From Stomorhina lunata (lineage: Eukaryota > Arthropoda > Insecta > Diptera > Rhiniidae): a DNA stretch of 64,000 nt. The stretch spans positions 13,859,371 through 13,923,370 of the forward strand of contig OW121743.1 of NCBI GenBank assembly GCA_933228675.1, given 5' to 3'. The position numbers and the translations under genes are program-made. Positions 47,479 through 58,989 of the stretch are shown here, piece after piece. Below the pieces are notes generated by a model, which had not been told where the DNA came from, did not search any database, and saw nothing but the letters and a program-made list of their open reading frames with translations. Each line of letters opens with the position of its first letter. The first letter of the stretch is position 1.

Positions 47479-48505
47479 GTAAGGTATAACCGTTCTCTCT
47501 TTTGTCAGCCATATTAACTTTCTGACGTTTGATCGAATTATTATTTTCTTTTCTCAAATTATGCTACCATACTACTTTTGAAAATCCCAGTTTCTGTTTG
47601 CTATTATACTATAAACACAATAACGACTGCAGGCTACGGACTACAACCTGTTAAAATTAGAATACATTCATTCAAATAGAAATCATTTTTTTAAGCGTCG
47701 ACATAGCCACACGACTAAAGTCTACCATTGTAGATGTAGACAAAAAAATATATACATTTTATATATAATATAAAAATGTATATTTATATAACTCTAACTC
47801 AATAAAAGTGAAATTTACGCCGTCATAACTAACACGCTACATATGCTAGAGCTAAGTAATTTATGTTATATAAAAGCCCAGTATTATGTCTATATTATTT
47901 TAAGATATGCTCATTTTTATAAACAAAGTCGGTTGTAAAAATAAGTTTTGAGTTTATGAGCTCTTAATCTTTATAAATCGGAAGAATGTATATCATTTGA
48001 ATGATACTTTCAGTATCTTTTGTTTGATATACCAGTTTATTTGATATACCAGTTTATATCGGATATAAACTTCTAAAATTATGCCCTTAATTCTCATACT
48101 ATAAAAGATCACACCAAAATCTATCTATAAGAACATATTTGAATATACGTTTTTTAAATAAAATTTTGATGAAAATAAAATTTTCAATCCCAAAAAGAAG
48201 CTGAAGAAACTGTAACATAAATTATAAAAAATATGTTACACAAAAATACTTTAAATATATTATGACAAAATTTAATTGTCTCAAGTCCTTTTTTCCTTGT
48301 ACAGGATCCGCTAAACGTTATAAAATAAGTTTTAACGAAATGTTTACAACACATTACACATTATACGTTCAAAATTTCCTGATAATAATATTCCCATTTC
48401 TCACATGTGGCAACGACTTTTATAATTGTTTACAAAAAACATATTTCAAATATTTCGCATTTACTTCAAAAATTTTTTTTGTAAGAGAGAACGGTTATAC
48501 CTTAC
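47479..48505. mobile_element. 1,027-bp element with perfect 23-bp terminal inverted repeats
   Basis: GTAAGGTATAACCGTTCTCT at 47479-47498 and three further bases are mirrored exactly by the complement ending at 48505. The interior is AT-rich, with a TATACATTTT hairpin near 47750-47790, and encodes no recognisable transposase. The 97-residue frame at 48262-48555 reads through the right terminus and ends outside. I infer a non-autonomous DNA transposon. A target-site duplication is not clear (flanks AGAAATTA and AATTTTTT), so the superfamily is open. Confidence 0.65.
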
Positions 48506-49140
48506 AATTTTTTTGCCATGGTGTTAGGTCCCAAAAACCGGCAATTAATATATAAGTAAAATGAAAAATTGCCTTTCTAAAATTAACACGTATTAAGTGT
48601 ATTTGTTTAATGGATTTTACAAAAGGGGGGAGTATTTGCAAACGAAATAACTATAAAAACGTGATACAAATGCAGCACATTTTAACCTTAGGACAAGCTC
48701 TTTACTCATCTCAGAGTGGCTCATGAATTTGAAAGTATTTTAGACACAGTCTGAAATATCCTTTAAACGCACAAAATAAATGTTCAAACATGTACTACAA
48801 GAAAAACTGCCATGTAGTAGTTTTGTATGATAAAGCTAAATGTTCTGGCAACCAAATCAGTTGCCTCCCCCTCTGCTATACAAATTTGTTAATGGTTTCA
48901 TTTGGACTTAAAATAAGAGGGTGTTAGCATCAGGTTGAAAGTTGTTTCTTAATGTTTCCTAATCTTTTGGCAAATAAATCAAGTGTAAAAAGTTTTAGGG
49001 ATAGTAAAGTTTTTACAAGGCTCTTTCATCATTACAAATGTAAACACAGGAAACAAATCAATTTTATTTAATTTAAATTAATTCATAAAAACTAAATTGA
49101 TTTGTATTCTTAAAAATTATTTTGTATTTGTATTTTATTT
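48506..49140. other. spacer, weak module E similarity
   Basis: No gene seen. About 48830-48930 shares the order GGCAACCAAA, then ATAAGAGGGTGTTAG with 14150-14245. Otherwise AT-rich and unrecognised. Confidence 0.45.
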
Positions 49141-50310
49141 GCAAAATTTTACTATTCTCATAAAACATTTTGCAAAATTTTACTATTTATATAGAAAATT
49201 TTGCAAAATTTTACTATTTATATAGAAAATCTTGCAAAATTTTACTATTTTTATAGAAAATTTTGCAAAATTTTACTATTTTTATAGAAAATTTTGCAAA
49301 ATTTTACTATTTTTATAGAAAATTTTGCAAAATTTTACTATTTTTATAGAAAATTTTGCAAAATTTTACTATTTTTATAGAAAATTTTGCAAAATTTTAC
49401 TATTTTTATAGAAAATTTTGCAAAATTTTACTATTTTTATAGAAAATTTTGCAAAATTTTACTATTTTTATAGAAAATTTTGCAAAATTTTACTATTTTT
49501 ATAGAAAATTTTGCAAAATTTTACTATTTTTATAGAAAATTTTGCAAAATTTTACTATTTTTATAGAAAATTTTGCAAAATTTTATTATTTTTATAGAAA
49601 ATTTTGCAAAATTTTACTATTTTTATAGAAAATTTTGCAAAATTTTACTATTTTTATAGAAAATTTTGCAAAATTTTACTATTTTTATAGAAAATTTTGC
49701 AAAATTTTACTATTTTTATAGAAAATTTTGCAAAATTTTACTATTTTTATAGAAAATTTTGCAAAATTTTACTATTTTTATAGAAAATTTTGCAAAATTT
49801 TACTATTTTTATAGGAAAATTTTGCAAAATTTTACTATTTTTATAGGAAAATTTTGCAAAACTTTACTATTTTTATAGAAAATTTTGCAAAATTTTACTA
49901 TTTTTATAGAAAATTTTGCAAAATTTTACTATTTTTATAGAAAATTTTGCAAAATTTTACTATTTTTATAGAAAATTTTGCAAAATTTTACTATTTTTAT
50001 AGAAAATTTTGCAAAATTTTACTATTTTTATAGAAAATTTTGCAAAATTTTACTATTTTTATAGAAAATTTTGCAAAATTTTACTATTTTTATAGAAAAT
50101 TTTGCAAAATTTTACTATTTTTATAGAAAATTTTGCAAAATTTTACTATTTTTATAGAAAATTTTGCAAAATTTTACTATTTTTATAGAAAATTTTGCAA
50201 AATTTTACTATTTTTATAGAAAATTTTGCAAAATTTTACTATTTTTATAGGAAAATTTTGCAAAATTTTATTATTTTTATAGGAAAATATTCAAAATTTT
50301 ACTAGCTAAT
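49141..50310 (-). repeat. 31-bp satellite array, subfamily D, minus orientation
   Basis: About 37 monomers with a 31-base step: TTTTTATAGAAAAT plus TTTGCAAAATTTTACTA. The unit contains the perfect 18-base palindrome AAAATTTTGCAAAATTTT. It differs from subfamily C at about four of 31 positions when aligned. A few 32-base monomers with ATAGGAAAATTTTGC occur near 49813, 49844 and 50250. Confidence 0.98.
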
Positions 50311-50872
50311 TTGTCTATTTTTACAGGCAATTTGAAAATATTGTTATATAAAATATTTTTTTACTGCCTTAGACTGTCTGTCATACTTACAACTTCTTTA
50401 TTTTTTCCATTTTCCTGCCAATTAGTGTCATATGTTTTAATTGTTATTTTTCCTTTTGTATTATTTAATGTAAATTAAAGTGAGATATTTCCCATTACCA
50501 TTTCTTCTTTTCAAAAAATTGACTTCCCTCTCGTCTTAACATGGTTATCAATTGTCTACCTTTCAATTCACATCTGACTCATTAATATTCATTTTTTTCA
50601 AACATTTGTTAATATTCATTTAGAGTATAGTATACAGCCAGGCGCAGGCTGCAGTTGGCTCAAAGATAAAAATGAAGAACAATATAAGAGAAATATAACG
50701 CAAAAAAATAACTTAACGATAGTTTAAATTACACTAATTATTTCATATTGTTTTATAAAATTCCATTAAAAAGATGTCATTGTCAGACATAAGTAAATAA
50801 TACCATTACAAATTGAACAAGTACAAGACACTCTTACTCTAGTATAAGAAAAATAAAAGTATTCTTCTAAAT
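50311..50872 (+). repeat. spacer with module C copy (about 50740-50840)
   Basis: No gene seen. ATATTGTTTTATAAA, then GTCATTGTCAGACATAAGTA, AATACCATTACAA and TGAACAAGTACAA match module C at about 4060-4120 and the reverse complement of 9655-9720. The module separates two opposite-facing subfamily D arrays. Confidence 0.65.
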
Positions 50873-52660
50873 GGTAAAATTTTGTAAAGTTTTCTATAAA
50901 AATAGTAAAATTTTGCAAAATTTCCTATCAACATAATAAAATTTTACAAATTTTCCTACAAAAATAGTAAAATTTAGCAAAATCTTCTATAAAAATAGTA
51001 AAATTTTGCAAAATTTTCTTCAAAAAAAATAAAATTTTGCAAAATTTCCTCCAAAAATACAAAAAAATTCGAAAATTTTCAAAATTTTTTGCAAAATGTT
51101 CCTATAAAAATGGCAAAACATTGAAAATTTTCCTTTAGGAATAGTGAAATTTTGAAAATTTTTCCATAAAAATAATGAAATTTTAAAAATTTTCTATAAA
51201 AATAGTAAAATGTTCCTATACAAATATTATATTTTTGCAAAATTTTCTATAAAAATAGTAAAATTTTGCAAAACTTTCCTATAAAAATAGTAAAATTTTG
51301 CAAAATTTTCCTATAAAAATAGTAAAATTTTGCAAAATTTTCCTATAAAAATAGTAAAGTTTTGCAAAATTTTCCTATAAAAATAGTAAAATTTTGCAAA
51401 ATTTTCCTATAAAAATAGTTAAATTTTGCAAAATTTTCTATAAAAATAGTAAAATTTTGCAAAATTTTCTATAAAAATAGTAAAATTTTGCAAAATTTTC
51501 TATAAAAATAGTAAAATTTTGCAAAATTTTCTATAAAAATAGTAAAATTTTGCAAAATTTTCTATAAAAATAGTAAAATTTTGCAAAATTTTCTATAAAA
51601 ATAGTAAAATTTTGCAAAATTTTCTATAAAAATAGTAAAATTTTGCAAAATTTTCTATAAAAATAGTAAAATTTTGCAAAATTTTCTATAAAATAGTAAA
51701 ATTTTGCAAAATTTTCTATAAAAATAGTAAAATTTTGCAAAATTTTTTTTAAAAATAGTAAAATTTTGCAAAATTTTCTATCAAAATAGTAAAATTTTGC
51801 AAAATTTTCTATCAAAAGATTTGCAAAATTTTCTATAAAAATATTAAAATTTTGCAAAATTTTCTTTAAAAATAGTAAAATTTTGCAAAATTTTCTATCA
51901 AAATAGTAAAATTTTGCAAAACTTTCCTATAAAAATAGTAAAATTTTGCAAAATTTTCCTATAAAAATAGTAAAATTTTGCAAAATTTTCCTATAAAAAT
52001 AGTAAAATTTTGCAAAATTTTCTATCAAAATAGTAAAATTTTGCAAAATTTTCTATAAAAATAGTTAAATTTTGCAAAATTTTCTATAAAAATAGTAAAA
52101 TTTTGCAAAATTTTCTTTAAAAATAGTAAAATTTTGCAAAATTTTCTATAAAAATAGTAAAATTTTGCAAAATTTTCGATAAAAATAGTAAAATTTTGCA
52201 AAATTTTCTATAAAAATAGTAAAATTTTGCAAAATTTTCTACAAAAATAGTAAAATTTTGCAAAATTTTCTATAAAAATAGTAAAATTTTGCAAAATTTT
52301 CTATAAAAATAGTTAAATTTTGCAAAATTTTCTATAAAAATAGTAAAATTTTGCAAAATTTTCTATAAAAATAGTAAAATTTTGCAAAATTTTCTATAAA
52401 ATTAGTAAAATTTTGCAAAATTTTCTATAAAAATAGTAAAATTTTGCAAAATTTTCCTATAAAAATAGTAAAATTTTTTAAAAATTTTCCTATAAAAATA
52501 GTAAAATTTTGCAAAATTTTCCTATAAAAATAGTAAATTTTGCAAAATTTTCCTATAAAAGTAATAAAATTTTCCTATAAAAATAGGAAAATTTTACTAA
52601 AAAAGTTACATTTTTCAAAACAAAAAAAAAAAAAATAGTAAAATTTTAAAAAATTTTATG
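50873..52660 (+). repeat. 31-bp satellite array, subfamily D, plus orientation
   Basis: About 55 monomers, the reverse complement of the unit at 49141-50310. The left 400 bases are diverged. The main block (51230-52560) is regular, with interspersed 32-base monomers (TTTTCCTATAAAAATAG) in clusters at about 51265-51420, 51920-52015 and 52445-52560. It ends in an A-rich decayed tail. Confidence 0.97.
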
Positions 52661-53500
52661 AAAAAAAAAGTATATAGTCGGTCGACTATAGTAGAGACAA
52701 AATGTATATATACAGGTATTTGATGGACAGTTTTTGTTTTCAAATCGATCGATTTTAGATATATTTTTTTTAGCTAATTTTCGGTTATTTCCCAAAAAAA
52801 TTTAAATTTTGGCTTTAATCCTTTTGACTGATATTTTATCGTTCATTTGGTTTTTTGGGAAAATAATAATATATATCGACTGGACTATAGTTGAGACAAA
52901 ATGTAGTCGGTCGATTATAGTCGAGACAAAATAAAGTCGGTCGACTTTAAATGAGACAAAATGTAGTGGGTCGACTATAGTCGAGACAAAATGTAATGGG
53001 TCGACTATAGTCGAGAACGTCTATAGTCGGTCCACTATAGTCGAGACAAAATGTAGTCTGTCGACTATAGTCGAGACACAATATAGTCGGTCGACTATAG
53101 TGAAGACAAAATAAAGTCGGTCGACTTTAATTGAGACAAAATGTAGTCGGTCGAATGTAGTCGAGAAAAAAAAAGTCGGTCAACTATAATCAAGACAAAA
53201 TATCAACAGTCGACTATAGTCAAGACCAAATATAGTCAGTCGACTATACTCGAGACAAAATATTGATGGTCGACTATAGTTGAGACAAAATATATTCAGT
53301 CGATTATAGTCCAGACAAAATATAGTCGGTCGACTAAAGTCGAGATAAAATAAAGTCGGTCGACTATAGTCCAGACAAAATATAGTCGGTTGACTTTAGT
53401 ATAGACAAAATGTAGTCATTTGACTATAGTCCGATAGATGGTCGACTATAATCGATATAAACTATAGTCCTTTGACTAGGTCGAGATTAACTATAATTGA
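52661..53500 (+). repeat. 30-bp satellite with TCGACTATAGTCGA palindrome, subfamily J
   Basis: One unit lies at about 52674-52705. After an interruption of about 165 bases, some 20 units follow from about 52876 to 53480 with a step near 30 (TCGACTATAG at 53051 and 53081). The unit is TCGACTATAGTCGA followed by GACAAAATATAGTCGG. The 14-base palindrome is perfect and shares the CTATAG centre with the 31-bp satellites. Divergence between units is high. Confidence 0.9.
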
Positions 53501-53772
53501 GACCGAAATATATAGACATCAGAGACATGATATAGTCCAGTCAAACTTTTACTTATTTTAATACTAATTCTAGAATCTTCACTAACGTTTTGTGAGCCAA
53601 AAATTTACTTCTTAGTCCTTCCACAAAATCTGGACAATATTGATTTAACACTTCCAGCTGGGGTACGTGACCAATACAGATAATCAGGGCAATGCAAATA
53701 ATCAGATTAATTAATTAAACTGTTTACAACTGAATTTATATAGAAGCTGGTTGGGTAATGGATAGGTATAGT
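53501..53772. other. short spacer, nothing recognised
   Basis: AT-rich, with no open frame or repeat recognised. Confidence 0.5.
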
Positions 53773-53904
53773 TTATATCATCTACGGTCTCATAGTAACA
53801 ATTTACATCATCCTCTGGCGTTAGAGCCATGAAATTGACATCATCCTTAGGTGATTAAGTCATGGAATTGATATCATTTACAGTTGCTAAAGTCTTGGCA
53901 TTGA
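53773..53904 (+). repeat. degenerate 33-bp tandem repeat, four units
   Basis: Four units of 33 bases, each starting with a form of CATCATCC and ending near ATGRAATTGA (TATATCATCTACGG, CATCATCCTCTGG, CATCATCCTTAGG, TATCATTTACAG). Similarity between units is moderate. The period is unlike the surrounding 30/31-bp satellites. Confidence 0.7.
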
Positions 53905-55689
53905 TGGTGGCATACAATTACGTCTTGCTTCATTTTCATCGGCATTTTGCATATCAATAGTAAATTCATATATTTAGAACAGAATCTTCCAGAAAGTAGG
54001 TTTAACGGTGGGATTATCTTGGCAATGAACATACATTTGTAAATATGTGTTTTATCTTTGACATAAATTTATTTATCTGCTATGTTCCTGGAATTACTGC
54101 TGCTGGTTTCCATTTGATTTTCATTTATGGTCTCATTTTGATAGTGTATCATATACTCCATGAAAAAATGTGATAGAAATTCTCTTAAGTATTTATCCTT
54201 TGTCCCAGGATGGGGTTGTCAAAAAAAAGGGACATATTAGGGGTATTAGAGTTGTAGTTTGAAACTTAAAAACTATTGTTCATCTTTTGGCAAATAATTT
54301 CAAAAAAATATAGTAAACTGTGCATCTTTTAAAAATTTTGATTATCCTTAAAGTATGCTATACAAATGTTTTGAAAATATCTAAGATTTCGATCGATATC
54401 GAATGCGGTAATTTGAACCCAGGATTTCTGTTGGAAAAACGAAAAGAAGAGTAATATTTTCTATTAATTATTTAGATTTTAGTATTTTAATGATTCTTTT
54501 AATATAATAAACAATTTGTTTCTATATCCTATAAATCTTAAGGTCCATTAACATTTGAAATATTTTACTTTGAGAGTGTCCTTAAATTTCTAATTATGTT
54601 ATCTTATAAATCTTAATGAAGTTTGTGGTTTAACTTTGGTAATTATTAGTTCTTTTGTCTTCGAATTTGTTTGTCCTTTTGTCTTGGAATTATTTTAAAA
54701 CATTAATCTTACATCAACCTTTAAGATGCTAAAGCTTAACGTGCTATTAACTAACAGCCTCAAAGTATGTTAAAGAATTTAAATAGAAAATATAAATGAA
54801 TGATTTTAAAGACAACAGAAAAAAGGAAGAGCAATATAAGGATAAAGTCCATGTTAAGAAAATGGTATACAACATTAAATCATCTAAAAGTCAAAACCTT
54901 TAGTCAGTGCCTGAAAGTAGACCATATTAAAAATTTTGTGTTTTTGTTTAACCTCAAATGACCACAAAAAGGCAAAATTGTTAATAAATGTTGTGGTTTC
55001 ATTTTTGAAATTTGTATATGCCAATTTATTTTTCCTTATATCAAGATATCTTTCAGATAACTTGACGTTCGAATTATTGAAGTGTAACCTTGACCTTCGA
55101 GTTATTAAAATGTAGCCTAAAACAATACAAAAAACTTATTTGAAAAGTTGCTTGTAACAAAGACAATTGCCGAAATATAGTATGGAATTCTGAGATTCTA
55201 AAAGAAAGATTATCAACATCATTTTTATAGTCTTCAACTTTTAGATTTATTGAACAAAAGTTTTAAAATACTTTATGTTAACACATATTTAAAAGTAACG
55301 CCTTAAAGTAGAGTATATTATTATTAAAGTTTTTAAGTATGAAAACTTATCCAAGCATAGAAAAAGTTTTTATAATTTCAACTCTTCAATGCACATGAAA
55401 AGTTTTACTGACTTCAATTTTAAAATTTCCTCATTTGGTTTTTTCCTCATCATATTATGCCTACAGCTATGCTATACTTTTTAAAAGACATTAATAATCC
55501 TCTAGAAGCAATATTTCTTAAATCAATATTAATCATTACCTAAATATTCCGAGGAGTCCTTCAATAAAGAAAAACAAAAAACTTTTCTGAGAGAAAATAA
55601 AAGTTCCTCATATTACCTCAAACTTTATGCCTATAACGACCTAGTTATGATATCGACAAATACACATCTTAGGAGCAAATTGACTAATC
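53905..55689. other. spacer rich in the dispersed TATGC motif, no gene seen
   Basis: Forms of the motif lie at 54346 (CCTTAAAGTATGCTA), 54757 (GCCTCAAAGTATG), about 54908 (GCCTGAAAGTAGACC), about 55303 (GCCTTAAAGTAGAG) and 55459 (GCCTACAGCTATGCTATAC). 54340-54440 is a copy of the dispersed repeat at 34430-34530, including CGATATCGAATGCGG. No coding frame supported. Confidence 0.55.
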
Positions 55690-56159
55690 AAACCCTAAGA
55701 AATATGTTACGAACAAGTTATATACTAACAAACTTTAGAAAAATAAAATATTATCTACCCTAAGGCATACTATAATATAAAAACATTTCACCTAACGATA
55801 ATTGAAAGATTCTACCAAAATTTTTTTTTCGAAACTCAAACTTTTCTCTCTACATAAATACACATTTTCCTTCTTAACATTCATTTTCTTGTATAATATT
55901 TTTAAATATTTTTGCTTGACAAAACTGCTCATTTTAATAAATGATGCTGTTGAAATTTATCATTATTAAAAAGTAAAGCATATCCGTAGGCGTTTTAATA
56001 AAAGACTAAGGTAATGGCAACAACTAGATGAAATAATTTTCAAGTTTAATCTTAATGAAAGATTTCCTTTTACTCAGAATTTTAAACAATTTCTATTAAA
56101 TAATAATTAGAGTATAATTTTGGGGGGATTATAAAAATTAAAGGATGATTAAGTGGCTT
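55690..56159 (+). repeat. recurrent module F, first copy
   Basis: Matches 58480-58980 with an offset of about 2,773 bases. Shared in order: a CCTAAGG-ATACTATA or CCTTAAGGTATGTTATA motif, GATAATTGAAA, TTGACAAAACTG or GTCAAAACTG, GCTGTTRAAATTTAT, AGGCGTTTTAA, TTCAGAATTTAAAACAATTT-like text and then a minus-orientation 31-bp array. The two copies are a direct, diverged tandem duplication of flank plus array. Confidence 0.7.
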
Positions 56160-57603
56160 CTATAAAAAATTCCCATAGACTAAATTTTTTACAGAAAACT
56201 CTTCCTATAGTCAACTTTTCTATACAAAACACTTCCTATAGCTAACTTTTATAAAGAGAACCTTCATATAGCCATCTTTTCTATAGAAAACTCTTTCTAT
56301 AGTCAACTTTTCTATACAAAACTCTTCCTATCGTCAACTTTTCTACAGAAAACTTTTCCTATAGTCAACTTTTCTATAGAAAACTTGTCCTATAGTCAAC
56401 TTTTCTATGGAAAACTTGTCCTATAGTCAACTTTTCTATAGAAAACTTGTCCTATAGTCAACTTTTCTATAGAAAACTTGTCCTATAGTCAACTTTTCTA
56501 TAGAAAACTTGTCCTATAGTCAACTTTTCTATAGAAAACTTATTCTATAGTCAACTTTTCTATAGAAAACTTGTCCTATAGTTAACTTTTCTATAGAAAA
56601 CTTGTCCTATGGTCAACTTTTCTATAGAAAACTTGTCCTATAGTCAACTTTTCTATAGAAAACTTGTCCTATAGTCAACTTTTCTATAGAAAACTTGTCC
56701 TATAGTCAACTTTTCTATAGAAAACTTGTCCTATAGTCAACTTTTCTATAGAAAACTTGTCCTATAGTCAACTTTTCTATAGAAAACTTGTGCTATAGTC
56801 AACTTTTCTATAGAAAACTTGTCCTATAGTCAACTTTTCTATAGAAAACTTGTCCTATAGTCAACTTTTCTATAGAAAACTTGTCCTATAGTCAACTTTT
56901 CTATAGAAAACTTGTCCTATAGTCAACTTTTCTATAGAAAACTTGTCCTATAGTCAATTTTTCTATAGAAAACTTGTCCTATAGTCAACTTTTCTATAGA
57001 ATACTCTTCCTATCGTCAACTTTTCTATATAAAACTCTTCCTATCGTCATTTTTTCTATAGAAAACTCTTCCTATCGTCAACTTTTCTATAGAAAACTCT
57101 TCCTGTCGTCAACTTTTCTATAGAAAACTCTTCCTATCGTCAACTTTTCTATAGAAAACTCTTCCTATCGTCAACTTTTATATAGAAAACTCTTCCTATC
57201 GTCAACTTTTCTATAGAAAACTCTTCCTATCGTCAACTTTTCTATAGAAAACTCTTCCTATCGTCAACTTTTCTATAGAAAACTCTTCCTATCGTCAACT
57301 TTTCTATAAAAAACTCTTCCTATCGTCAACTTTTCTATAGAAAACTCTTCCTATCGTCAACTTTTCTATTGAAAACTCTTCCTATCGTCAATTTTTCTAT
57401 AGAAAACTCTTCCTATCGTCAACTTTTCTATAGAAAACTCTTCCTATCGTCAACTTTTCTATAGAAAACTCTTCCTATCGTCAACTTTTCTATAGAAAAC
57501 TCTTCCTATCGTCAACTTTTCTATAGAAAACTCTTCCTATCGTCAACTTTTCTATAGAAAACTCTTCCTATCGTCAACTTTTCTATAGAAAACTCTCTCT
57601 ATG
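56160..57603 (-). repeat. 31-bp satellite array, subfamilies G and inverted F
   Basis: About 46 monomers with a 31-base step. From about 56340 to 56995 the unit is TTTTCTATAGAAAA plus CTTGTCCTATAGTCAAC; it has a second CTATAG and is quasi-palindromic. From about 57000 to 57603 it is TTTTCTATAGAAAA plus CTCTTCCTATCGTCAAC, the exact reverse complement of the F unit at 44650-45535. The switch between subtypes takes about one monomer. Confidence 0.97.
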
Positions 57604-58479
57604 ACTTGACTTTAGAAGGCAAACAAAACTAATGTAAGTGTAAAAATTTATAATTACTTTTTATAATTTCTTATTATAAGACATTTTAAAGTAATAAATA
57701 TTTTTTGTTAATAATGTGATTTAGGCCCTTTAATCCTAATCGAGATATGTACTTTTAAACCCAAAAATCTTAGCCAAAATCATACAAATTTCCCTAATGC
57801 CCTTGTAATTTACTTTTATTACGGTAAATTTATTGTTGACATTATTATTTAAGTTTTCTCATCACGAAGTACTAAAGCCGACCGAAAATATAAAAGATAT
57901 AAAAAACAAAATTCATGGCCTACTTTATGTTGTTGGGAAGATCATAAATATCATATTAATAATTTTAATGGTAATAATTCTTGAATATATAATAATAAAA
58001 GTTTTATTTTGCATTTACCTGTTGTTTAAAAGTTTTATACAAGATAAACTTTTCTTGAGAATTAAAGCTTAAAAAATATGTTTTTGTAGAGCATATTTTA
58101 AGGTCTTTAAAAAATTAGATTTTAAGTTTTGTATGACCGAAGATAATGTATAAAAAGAAATGAAGAATATGAGTTTTTAGTAATGAATATAGCAGTTTTA
58201 TCATTTCATGTTTAAATTAACAAATAAACCACTATGTGGATAGTTTTGATATAATTAAAGCATACTTATAGGAGCTTATGAAGAAAATGGTGCGTAATAA
58301 GGAATTATTACAATGTTTTTACTTTTACTTAATAATCTTACAATTTAAGTTAAGACATAACAATTCATTATTCTTTAAAATAATGGAAAAACATATAGTC
58401 TACTTTTGGGTTCTCAAGAACAAAACAGTCCCTTCAACATTTTTACCTTTAATAAGTTTTATATGAAAATATTTTCACA
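57604..58479 (+). other. spacer with module D (about 57772-57970)
   Basis: No gene accepted. The module matches 43020-43215. A 79-residue frame starting at 57833 lies in the module, but the corresponding frame in the 43-kb copy is stopped after six codons, so it is not conserved. A form of the dispersed motif (TTAAAGCATACTTATAGGAGC) is at about 58256. Confidence 0.6.
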
Positions 58480-58989
58480 CGTTTTGAACAAATCGACTAT
58501 TAACAAACGCTCGAAAAAAATATAGAAAATTTCCTTAAGGTATGTTATACTACACAAATTTTGCACTTAATGATAATTGAAACATTTCCCAAACATGTTC
58601 TGACAAACTGACACGTTTCTCTTAACAAAACACTAAAAATAATCTTGCCAAAAATTTAATATTGTCTTAAAAAATGCTGAAAATTTTGTTTGTCAAAACT
58701 GTGCGTGTTAAAAGGAATTATGCTGTTAAAATTTATGACTTTAGAAAGGCATAGCATACCTTAAGGCGTTTTAAAATATACTCAGCTACTGTCATCAGAA
58801 ATTACATATTTTAAAGGAAATTGTTTAAATTTGAATAAGGAAAGTTTAAGCTTAAACAAAAGATCTTTTGTTCAGAATTTAAAACAATTTCCTTTGAAGG
58901 AAAAATTAAAGCATACTTCTTTGGAAGACCCTTATAAAGATTTTAAAGTTGCTTCACACTTTTTCTTTTTTACCCAATAATTTTTTAAT
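58480..58989 (+). repeat. recurrent module F, second copy
   Basis: Diverged direct copy of 55690-56159, again immediately left of a minus-orientation 31-bp array. It contains the dispersed motif on both strands (CCTTAAGGTATGTTATA at 58533, GGCATAGCATACCTTAAGGC at 58748-58767). Confidence 0.7.

Noticed and set aside
48262..48555. 97-residue frame inside the 1,027-bp element
   Set aside because: It reads through the right terminal inverted repeat and ends outside the element; no transposase-like residues recognised.
57833..58072. 79-residue plus-strand frame
   Set aside because: The homologous stretch at about 43078 has a stop after six codons, so the frame is not conserved between module D copies.
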